This document shows, piece after piece, positions 61,501 through 64,000 of a stretch of DNA of 64,000 nucleotides (positions are counted from its first letter, which is position 1; each line of letters begins with the position of its first letter). The DNA comes from Himantopus leucocephalus. Lineage: Eukaryota > Chordata > Aves > Charadriiformes > Recurvirostridae. The position numbers and the translations under genes are program-made. Below the pieces are notes generated by a model. The model did not search any database, had not been told where the DNA came from, and was given only the letters and a program-made list of their open reading frames with translations. Where the stretch lies: assembly GCA_003993805.1 (NCBI GenBank), contig RSEF01000031.1:53508189-53572188 (forward strand). Direction: 5' to 3'.

Positions 61501-63590
61501 CTTCAATTTGTCAAAGACCAGCTCTGTTCACTTGAAATCAAAACGCCTTGTGTACACTAAGTATTGTAAGGGGCAGCACGAAATTTAAAACAATATGTAG
61601 AACACAGCTAAGAAAACATACAGGCTTATTCTGACAATTTATAGAGAAGACAGTTTACGTTGCAAATTTTCAGTGTAACTGTCTGTATTATTAGAAATTA
61701 CGTCTTCACTTATGGAAGTACCAAAGGCTACTTGGTCAATGCTTATGAACATTCTGCTTTTCCATGTTGAAGAACTGGAGTTGGGAGCATCACTCACATA
61801 CCTAAGGCCACAAATAAAATGTTTTCAATGAAAAGATGCAAATTCTGCTGGAAGAAAATATGAGAAACCCTTAAACCAGTAACCCAGAGACACTTAAACT
61901 TTCAGCAAGTCCATACCTGCCCATCTGCAAATGTCAGGTTTCCAAATGATGGTGTGAAGTCTTCAAAGCTAGCCGTTGAATGAATGGCTTCCCAATACAG
62001 TGTTGCTGACCCAAACCTCCCAGCCTGTCGAACAACTGGAAGTTTCAGTATATTCTGTGGTGGTGGTACCTCATAACCAGTAATAGCTCCAGTTATATCC
62101 TGTAAATTCAACAAGAAACTGCTGAGTGTCACAGCAAGTTATTTTTTTGCCTGTTGACTTGCAGGTAAAAATAAATTAAGAAAGAAATAATGCCCTGTAA
62201 ATTGGTCTGAATTTAGAATTGACCTTGCTCTGAGCAAAAGTCTGGATTAGATGACATTTCAGAAAATTCTATGACACCATTTTTAGCACTTCCAGCTCCC
62301 TAATACATTTCATATATTAATTATGAAGAACCTTTTAAGAAGGAATTGTTTGTCTGGTATCTGGCCTTTTTATCCAGAACAATTTAGTGTCATAAAGCCT
62401 ACCAGAACACTATCAAAACTGGTCTGAAAACACAGACTATCCTGCTGGAATGCTACTTTAAATATTTTTCATTCAGATTTACTTACCTTTGTAACATTGA
62501 AACTAAATACTCCTCTGGCATCATCATTTTCTTCAATTGTTATTTCAGCTATTTCTAACCCAAGCCTCTTCACGCTTGGCTGACCTCCAGTGGGAGAATC
62601 GACCAGTTGCACATCAGTAATATTGATTATAAATCCTTCCTGTAATTCTGGAACATTGTCCTGCAAAAATATTTTCAAATGTCGCTTTTTAAATGAAGCA
62701 GTGTAAGTTATAACACATGCAGGAAGCTGACCGCTTGTAGGTTTACTGTTCAAACTTCTCAGCACTTGGGACTGTGCCACCAATCCCTTGCTTCACACCA
62801 TATGAAAGGTGAAAGAGACTACTTTTGCTGAGCTTTAGAAACTGAAGTTGGCAGTCAGATTCCAGATCTGCAAGAACGGTGGAAAGTATTGCTGGCTGTC
62901 ACTTGTTTCTCCTATCTATAAGAAAGGTGGCTAGATTTCAGAAACTAAGACAGAACTTGAAAAGCAATACCTCCGTTCTGAATATATTTAAAGGATATAC
63001 AAAATTTTGGTGAAAAAACGTCTCCTGAACTACAGAACAAATCTGCTCAGAGGCACATAAAGCAAAATAAATCCTCTGTAAAAACCTGCAACAAGTTGAA
63101 AAAACAGCAAGCATGTAAGAGATATATAATATTTTCCTTTGTCATTATTATACGTTAATTTTGCAACTACAACGAAACAAAGGATTTGTTTCTTTTGCAG
63201 TGATGAGTACTCAAATTCTTTTGAAAGAGATGGCTGCAACTCTTACTAATATATCTGATGAGGCAAGAATCCCATTGTAGTCATTTCTAGAAGGCTAAAT
63301 CCTACCTCTGGTATAGAAATAGCACCATTTTCCCGTGTCTTAAAAGACATTATTAGCTAAAGTTGCTGTTAGACTACTCACAGGCAAAATAATGACTATG
63401 ACAGAAGTTATTGTTGTGTTCTCTGCCATAACTATTGTCTTCTTTTCCAGTATATAATCTTCATTCTCTGTTGCTCGATTGGAGAGGGGGAGTTCAAAGT
63501 TTGGCGTGGTGCTCAGCTGAATTGCAATGTCTCCAACAAACCCTTGTTCTCGAACAATTTGTAAAGTAAGAGTAGTTGAATTCACTCGCC
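28463..63590 (-). CDS. ADGRV1: ADGRV1 (GPR98/VLGR1) adhesion G protein-coupled receptor V1, partial, 29 exons
   Basis: Seen: 29 minus-strand exons with AG acceptors and GT donors join in one open frame of about 2,074 codons. The product has tandem Calx-beta repeats, then a GAIN-like segment, a GPS motif (Cys-Leu-Leu-Trp ... Cys-Ser-Cys-Ser-His-Met/Ser) and the first transmembrane helix. Known of the family: ADGRV1 is the only vertebrate adhesion GPCR with dozens of Calx-beta repeats. It forms the ankle links of hair-cell stereocilia and the periciliary membrane complex of photoreceptors with usherin, whirlin and PDZD7, and human mutations cause Usher syndrome 2C. Calx-beta repeats bind calcium through acidic loops such as D-D-x-x-P-E. 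The GPS self-cleaves, exposing a tethered agonist. Inferred: a working gene, since there is no frameshift or stop. Start codon, N-terminal repeats and TM2-TM7 are outside the window. Confidence 0.97.
28574..28599. repeat. (AAAC)n microsatellite, (GTTT)n in gene sense
   Basis: Five to six tandem AAAC units on the plus strand. In gene orientation this is a GTTT run ending about 10 nt before the exon 29 acceptor, where the polypyrimidine tract should be. Confidence 0.95.
29670..29722. repeat. Polypyrimidine-rich stretch (TTTTCTTCTC type)
   Basis: About 53 nt almost entirely of T and C on the plus strand with one A interruption. It reads as a purine-rich tract in gene sense, within the intron between exons 28 and 29. 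Confidence 0.8.
30685..30845 (-). CDS. ADGRV1: ADGRV1 exon 28: GPS cleavage site, tethered agonist, start of TM1
   Basis: 161 nt, acceptor TTTTCCAG, donor GTCAGT, phase 2 in and phase 1 out. It encodes [20 protein letters not shown], then [17 protein letters not shown] and the front of TM1, [11 protein letters not shown]. The predicted cleavage is between His-Met and Ser (family consensus His-Leu/Thr or Ser). The new N-terminus S-I-Y-A-V-Y-A would be the tethered agonist. The intron splits TM1. The 2,121-bp intron that follows holds a 53-nt polypyrimidine stretch. Confidence 0.97.
31662..31685. repeat. (AAC)n microsatellite
   Basis: About eight AAC units in the intron between exons 27 and 28. 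Confidence 0.93.
32497..32636 (-). CDS. ADGRV1: ADGRV1 exon 27: GAIN end and first half of GPS motif
   Basis: 140 nt, acceptor TTGTTTCAG, donor GTTGTT (weak), phase 0 in and phase 2 out. It encodes [37 protein letters not shown] and CLLWNQAAE. The C-L-L-W starts the GPS motif, whose second half is in exon 28. The downstream intron is 1,651 bp and has an (AAC)n microsatellite near its centre. Confidence 0.96.
32813..33062 (-). CDS. ADGRV1: ADGRV1 exon 26: GAIN domain, beta part
   Basis: 250 nt, phase 2 in and phase 0 out. The acceptor is TTTCAACAG followed by AG. The upstream AG must be used, because the second AG would put a stop in frame. The donor is GTTTGA, weak. It encodes [40 protein letters not shown] and [19 protein letters not shown], with the strongest likeness to mammalian ADGRV1 in the ectodomain part of the window. 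The next intron is only 176 bp. Confidence 0.96.
34270..34454 (-). CDS. ADGRV1: ADGRV1 exon 25: GAIN domain, helical part
   Basis: 185 nt, acceptor TCTCATTAG, donor GTTAGT, phase 0 in and phase 2 out. It encodes [39 protein letters not shown] and [19 protein letters not shown]. This matches the alpha-helical GAIN subdomain of ADGRV1 as I recall the human protein. There are no Calx-beta features. The 1,207-bp intron that follows is featureless. Confidence 0.94.
35447..35585 (+). mobile_element. CR1 LINE 3' tail next to ADGRV1 exon 24
   Basis: GGAAATATTCAAGGCCAGGC, TGGATGGGGCTTTGAGCAAC, CTGGTCTAGTGGGAGGTGTC and CTTCCAACCTAAACCATTCT are classic CR1 end sequence on the plus strand, antisense to the gene. 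Its 3' end is about 24 nt from the exon 24 boundary, on the donor side. Confidence 0.95.
35609..36016 (-). CDS. ADGRV1: ADGRV1 exon 24: last Calx-beta repeat and start of GAIN region
   Basis: 408 nt, 136 codons, phase 0, acceptor TTGTTTTAAG, donor GTAAAC. It carries the last Calx-beta repeat ([20 protein letters not shown] ... [20 protein letters not shown], whose loop is basic rather than acidic). It then moves into helical sequence ([20 protein letters not shown], then [15 protein letters not shown]), as expected for the N-terminal helices of the GAIN domain. N-V-T is a sequon. A CR1 tail ends about 24 nt past the donor side of the exon. Confidence 0.96.
36017..38431 (-). other. ADGRV1 intron 23 of window, no gene
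   Basis: 2,415 bp of AT-rich sequence. It holds an A14 run near 36283 and a short inverted repeat at 37257-37278. No repeat family recognised. Confidence 0.8.
38432..38674 (-). CDS. ADGRV1: ADGRV1 exon 23: Calx-beta end and next repeat start
   Basis: 243 nt, 81 codons, phase 0, acceptor CATTTACAG, donor GTAAGA. It encodes [20 protein letters not shown], the linker [18 protein letters not shown], then [18 protein letters not shown] and VVTYSME. Joined to exon 22 it rebuilds D-N-V-P-E. The frame stays open for 82 codons beyond the donor, into the intron. The 2,415-bp intron has a short hairpin near 37257. Confidence 0.95.
38675..41203 (-). other. ADGRV1 intron 22 of window, no gene
   Basis: 2,529 bp, the longest intron between identified exons. 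Mostly AT-rich, with a more GC-balanced, CpG-containing patch at about 39900-40100. No repeat family recognised. Confidence 0.8.
41204..41375 (-). CDS. ADGRV1: ADGRV1 exon 22: Calx-beta repeat body
   Basis: 172 nt, acceptor TGCGTATAG, donor GTAAGT, phase 2 in and phase 0 out. It encodes [20 protein letters not shown], then [20 protein letters not shown] and [10 protein letters not shown]. The C-M-A-G-Q-T-T-C pair may form a disulphide inside the repeat. N-E-T and N-I-S are sequons. The 2,529-bp intron downstream has a CpG-retaining patch near 39900-40100. Confidence 0.94.
42272..42389 (-). CDS. ADGRV1: ADGRV1 exon 21: Calx-beta first strands
   Basis: 118 nt, acceptor CTATATAG, phase 1 in and phase 2 out. 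The donor is GTGCAG, a poor match to GTRAGT. It encodes [36 protein letters not shown] and QPNR, the front strands of a Calx-beta repeat. It is too short for an ORF screen, but the phase fits exons 20 and 22 exactly, which is why I accept it. The 896-bp intron that follows shows nothing. Confidence 0.9.
42538..42622 (-). mobile_element. CR1 LINE 3' tail
   Basis: TTCACAGAATCACAGAATGG, TTGGAAGGCACCCTGAAGAT, CATCTACTTCCAACGCCCCT and GCCATAGGCAGGGACAC form the reverse complement of a CR1 end, so it lies in sense with ADGRV1. It sits about 150 nt upstream (in gene sense) of the exon 21 acceptor. Confidence 0.92.
44429..44466. repeat. Decamer tandem repeat, TATTTACTGT
   Basis: Three perfect TATTTACTGT units plus part of a fourth, ending about 43 nt from exon 20 on its donor side. 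Confidence 0.93.
44509..45356 (-). CDS. ADGRV1: ADGRV1 exon 20: 848-nt exon encoding two Calx-beta repeats
   Basis: 848 nt, the largest exon here, acceptor TCTGTTTCAG, donor GTAATA, phase 2 in and phase 1 out. It carries two consecutive repeats without an internal intron. The first runs from [18 protein letters not shown] to [17 protein letters not shown], the second from [16 protein letters not shown] to [19 protein letters not shown]. Both keep acidic loops, and the second has D-D-D-E-P-E-G. Sequons include N-L-T (twice), N-N-S, N-S-T and N-F-T. The 2,119-bp intron after it begins near a decamer repeat and contains a CR1 tail. Confidence 0.98.
47026..47161 (-). CDS. ADGRV1: ADGRV1 exon 19: Calx-beta end
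   Basis: 136 nt, acceptor TTCCTTCAG, donor GTAAGG, phase 1 in and phase 2 out. It encodes [20 protein letters not shown], then [20 protein letters not shown]. The acidic loop is replaced by A-T-P-S-L-N-K-H-E, though the A-F-x-I-x-L strand is kept. N-V-S is a sequon. The 1,669-bp intron downstream has no recognised element. Confidence 0.93.
47533..47704 (-). CDS. ADGRV1: ADGRV1 exon 18: Calx-beta repeat body
   Basis: 172 nt, acceptor TTTCCACAG, donor GTAAGT, phase 0 in and phase 1 out (split glycine). It encodes [13 protein letters not shown], then [20 protein letters not shown], the G-x-x-G strand pair, and GNVTPPFG with an N-V-T sequon. The 371-bp intron after it is featureless. Confidence 0.94.
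47812..47871. repeat. TG/TA-rich low-complexity stretch
   Basis: ATGTATGTATGTGTATAAAT, then GAGTATGTGTATATATACACACAC, interrupted. In the intron between exons 17 and 18. Confidence 0.8.
48936..49079 (-). CDS. ADGRV1: ADGRV1 exon 17: short Calx-beta end with lost acidic loop
   Basis: 144 nt, 48 codons, phase 0, acceptor CTCTCAAAG, donor GTCAGT. It encodes [20 protein letters not shown] and then [20 protein letters not shown]. It occupies the place of a calcium loop and last strand, but reads L-L-G-S-N-F instead of D-D-x-x-P-E. N-F-T and N-V-S are sequons. Being short, it would be missed by a simple ORF cutoff; phase and position between exons 16 and 18 support it. The following 1,231-bp intron has a TG/TA-rich stretch. 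Confidence 0.9.
49845..50318 (-). CDS. ADGRV1: ADGRV1 exon 16: 158-codon exon spanning two Calx-beta repeats
   Basis: 474 nt, phase 0 both ends, acceptor ACTCATTTCAG. The donor is GTCTGT, a weak match to the consensus. It finishes one repeat with [20 protein letters not shown] (intact acidic loop), crosses the linker [16 protein letters not shown], and carries most of the next repeat ([20 protein letters not shown] ... [18 protein letters not shown]). The 765-bp intron that follows is empty of recognised elements. Confidence 0.96.
51161..51310 (-). CDS. ADGRV1: ADGRV1 exon 15: Calx-beta first strands
   Basis: 150 nt, 50 codons, phase 0, acceptor TTTTTACAG behind a T-rich (GTTT)3 tract, donor GTATTC. 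It encodes [15 protein letters not shown], then [16 protein letters not shown], the R-R-x-x-G-x-x-G strand pair, with N-Y-T and N-I-T sequons. The 842-bp intron downstream shows nothing recognisable. Confidence 0.94.
51563..51588. repeat. (CA)13 microsatellite
   Basis: Thirteen perfect CA units, followed by an imperfect CA-rich tail to about 51610, in the intron between exons 14 and 15. Confidence 0.97.
52367..52385. other. Single N followed by a run of 18 A
   Basis: GACCAG, one N, then 18 A and ACAAAC. Same form as the N plus G19 at 14277. Either an assembly scar or an unresolved poly-A tract. Confidence 0.85.
52896..53135 (-). CDS. ADGRV1: ADGRV1 exon 14: Calx-beta repeat with degenerate loop
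   Basis: 240 nt, 80 codons, phase 0 both ends, acceptor CTTCCACAG, donor GTAAGT. It encodes [34 protein letters not shown] and [19 protein letters not shown]. Where other repeats have D-D-x-x-P-E, this one reads P-H-E-E-V-E-V-Q-E, so calcium binding is doubtful. N-G-S and N-V-T sequons are present. The 1,585-bp intron holds an A18 run with an adjoining N and a CA microsatellite. Confidence 0.94.
54264..54483 (-). CDS. ADGRV1: ADGRV1 exon 13: Calx-beta end, linker, next repeat start
   Basis: 220 nt, acceptor CCCATGCAG, donor GTAGGC, phase 2 in and phase 0 out. It encodes [20 protein letters not shown], then [20 protein letters not shown] and the first strands of the next repeat ([17 protein letters not shown]), with an N-Q-S sequon. 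The 1,128-bp intron downstream has no recognised repeat. Confidence 0.95.
54976..55177 (-). CDS. ADGRV1: ADGRV1 exon 12: Calx-beta repeat body
   Basis: 202 nt, acceptor ATTCTGGCAG, donor GTAATC, phase 1 in and phase 2 out. It encodes [46 protein letters not shown] and [10 protein letters not shown], the body of a repeat up to the D-D-E-E turn. N-N-S and N-Q-S sequons are present. The 492-bp intron downstream shows nothing. Confidence 0.95.
55290..55438 (-). CDS. ADGRV1: ADGRV1 exon 11: Calx-beta end and VTIAKSD linker
   Basis: 149 nt, acceptor TTCTTGCAAG, donor GTAAGT, phase 2 in and phase 1 out. It encodes the end of a repeat with an N-I-S sequon, then [19 protein letters not shown], the linker into the next repeat. 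The same V-T-I-A-K-S-D string recurs in exon 13. The intron after it is the shortest in the window, 112 bp. Confidence 0.94.
55920..56152 (-). CDS. ADGRV1: ADGRV1 exon 10: near-complete Calx-beta repeat
   Basis: 233 nt, acceptor TCCCTCAG, donor GTAAAG, phase 0 in and phase 2 out. It encodes [31 protein letters not shown] and [19 protein letters not shown]. That is nearly a whole Calx-beta repeat with a very acidic D-D-D-x-P-E-G loop, and the best-preserved calcium site among the single-repeat exons here. The 481-bp intron that follows is featureless. Confidence 0.95.
56485..56670 (-). CDS. ADGRV1: ADGRV1 exon 9: Calx-beta loop and linker
   Basis: 186 nt, 62 codons, phase 0 both ends, acceptor TCTCCCTAG, donor GTATTA. 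It encodes [20 protein letters not shown] with an intact D-D-N-x-P-E loop, then N-E-S and N-I-T sequons and the linker [13 protein letters not shown]. The 332-bp downstream intron is empty. Confidence 0.93.
56809..56947 (-). CDS. ADGRV1: ADGRV1 exon 8: Calx-beta repeat body
   Basis: 139 nt, acceptor GATCTGCAG, donor GTATAT, phase 2 in and phase 0 out. It encodes [20 protein letters not shown], the G-x-x-G strand pair with an N-I-T sequon, then [18 protein letters not shown]. The intron that follows is only 138 bp. Confidence 0.94.
58116..58239 (-). CDS. ADGRV1: ADGRV1 exon 7: Calx-beta linker and start of next repeat
   Basis: 124 nt, acceptor TCTTCATAG, donor GTGGGT. It completes the split glycine and ends with two bases of a serine codon. 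It encodes [20 protein letters not shown], the V-x-I...D-x-x-x-G-x-V linker, then GNYNGTALI with an N-G-T sequon. The 1,168-bp intron downstream includes a T14 run near 57331 and nothing else I recognise. Confidence 0.93.
58347..58500 (+). mobile_element. CR1 LINE 3' tail, old
   Basis: AATCCCCATCCTTGGAGAAA, ACAAGGCACTCAGCAATCTG, CAACTAGATGACCACCCTGC and GAAATTATTCTATGATTCTC resemble a CR1 end with many changes. It lies in the intron between exons 6 and 7. Confidence 0.85.
58798..58915 (-). CDS. ADGRV1: ADGRV1 exon 6: Calx-beta loop and last strand
   Basis: 118 nt, acceptor GTGATTCAG, donor GTAAAG, begins in phase 0 and ends after one base of a glycine codon. It encodes [17 protein letters not shown], in which the usual D-D is replaced by Q-D but the E-G-N-E-x-F-x-I-x-L core is kept. 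The N-E-T sequon is internal. The following 558-bp intron carries an old CR1 fragment. Confidence 0.93.
60218..60382 (-). CDS. ADGRV1: ADGRV1 exon 5: Calx-beta repeat body
   Basis: 165 nt, 55 codons, phase 0, acceptor CTTCATCAG, donor GTATTT (a weak-looking site). It encodes [20 protein letters not shown], the paired strands of a Calx-beta repeat, then [12 protein letters not shown]. The N-G-T sequon lies inside the exon. A second sequon (N-E-T) is created only by splicing to exon 6. The downstream intron (1,302 bp) contains no recognised repeat. Confidence 0.94.
61008..61187 (-). CDS. ADGRV1: ADGRV1 exon 4: Calx-beta calcium loop and linker
   Basis: 180 nt, 60 codons, phase 0 both ends, acceptor TTTCTGCAG, donor GTGAGT. 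It continues exon 3 with [18 protein letters not shown], a D-D-N-x-V-E acidic loop, followed by GGARLGDD and the linker into the next repeat ([12 protein letters not shown]). An unrelated plus-strand reading frame of 116 codons overlaps it and is a shadow. The 625-bp downstream intron is featureless. Confidence 0.95.
61917..62099 (-). CDS. ADGRV1: ADGRV1 exon 3: Calx-beta repeat body
   Basis: 183 nt, 61 codons, phase 0 both ends, acceptor AATTTACAG, donor GTATGG. It encodes the body of a Calx-beta repeat: [17 protein letters not shown] is the R-x-x-G-x-x-G strand pair, and [16 protein letters not shown] is the D-F/Y-x-P...G-x-L-x-F-x-x-G motif. The pairing with exon 4 restores the classic repeat order. 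The next intron (729 bp) shows no feature. Confidence 0.95.
62487..62660 (-). CDS. ADGRV1: ADGRV1 exon 2: end of one Calx-beta repeat, start of next
   Basis: 174 nt, 58 codons, phase 0 at both ends, acceptor TTTTTGCAG, donor GTAAGT. It opens with [19 protein letters not shown], the acidic loop and last strand of a Calx-beta repeat, with an N-I-T sequon. It then crosses the linker (EITIEENDD) into the first strand of the next repeat (ARGVFSF). The 387-bp intron after it is unremarkable. Confidence 0.95.
63382..63590 (-). CDS. ADGRV1: ADGRV1 exon 1 of window: Calx-beta repeat, first half
   Basis: 209 nt. The acceptor is TTGTTATAG and the donor GTGAGT. Its first two bases finish a codon begun in an exon beyond the right edge. 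It encodes 69 residues typical of the front half of a Calx-beta repeat ([15 protein letters not shown], then ENEDY and an alternating hydrophobic strand), with N-S-T and N-T-T sequons. It ends in phase 0 at ...IILP and needs the D-N-V-P-E of the next exon to complete the calcium-binding turn. The 721-bp intron that follows holds nothing recognisable. Confidence 0.93.
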
Positions 63591-64000
63591 CTATAACAAG
63601 GAGGGGAAAAAAATATGGTAGTTTTAATCATGGCCTTCCTGATTTTCAGCTCACCCAATTGTACTGGAGCTGCTTGCTAGAGCTCACTTCAATTCTGCTT
63701 AGAAACACAATACTTGGATAATTCAACAACTCGAGCAAATGAACACATACAAGTGGGGTGAACACACACAAACACAGTGTGCACATCTGGAAAGCATTTT
63801 AAAACTGGATCTAGAGGAAGAATAAAATACAGAATATTTACAGTTTTAAATGTTTGCTACACAGATTGTTACTTCAAGTTTTTATTTTCCTTCAAATCTC
63901 CCATCTTGCTAATTTGCCGGGCTGTTACACGCCTGGGGGATCGCTGTTGATTCTAATGCAGAAAGCAGCATTGGAGGCAGTGACTCTGGCTGTAAATTTT
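63591..64000 (-). other. ADGRV1 intron upstream of exon 1 of window, incomplete
   Basis: No exon recognised in the last 410 nt. The preceding exon, which must end one base into a codon, lies beyond the right edge. Confidence 0.75.

Noticed and set aside
1..64000. Search for CRISPR arrays, tRNA or rRNA genes, bacterial operons or a novel multi-gene system
   Set aside because: The window is vertebrate intron-exon sequence of one gene; repeats present are LINE, LTR or simple repeats only.

Overview
The window is avian genomic DNA. The chicken-repeat-1 (CR1) LINE 3' ends, with their CCAACCTAAACCATTCTATGATTC-like tails, and an old LTR of a type common in bird genomes point to a bird. I cannot name the species. 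The background is AT-rich intronic sequence with long stop-dense stretches.

One protein-coding gene is recognisable. It is ADGRV1 (GPR98/VLGR1), the giant adhesion GPCR of sensory-cell ankle links, on the minus strand. I placed 29 consecutive coding exons from 63590 down to 28463: 6,224 coding nt, about 2,074 complete codons. Every intron is GT-AG, and reading phase is carried correctly across all 28 junctions with no stop codon. In gene order they encode about 14 Calx-beta repeats (exons 1-24), the GAIN domain (exons 24-28), the GPS autoproteolysis site (exons 27-28), TM1 and the start of TM2 (exons 28-29). Exon numbers here count within the window. The start codon and N-terminal repeats lie beyond the right edge. 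TM2-TM7 and the cytoplasmic tail were not found and should lie beyond the left edge.

Positions 1-28462 are, by inference, one very large intron downstream of the TM1/TM2 exon. It holds CR1 copies (1-364, 13735-13818 and 15222-15911, the last split by a 100-N gap), an LTR in sense with ADGRV1 (about 5714-6235), simple repeats, an unexplained 48-residue ORF at 6839-6985, and CpG-retaining patches that could be conserved regulatory elements.

Positions 28463-63590 are the exon-dense part, with introns of 112 bp to 2.5 kb. These carry three further CR1 fragments, simple repeats and one assembly scar. I saw no RNA gene, no second intact gene and no novel multi-gene system. The items most worth checking are the run of non-consensus splice donors around the GAIN/GPS exons, transposon or microsatellite sequence close to splice sites, the sense LTR, and the small ORF.
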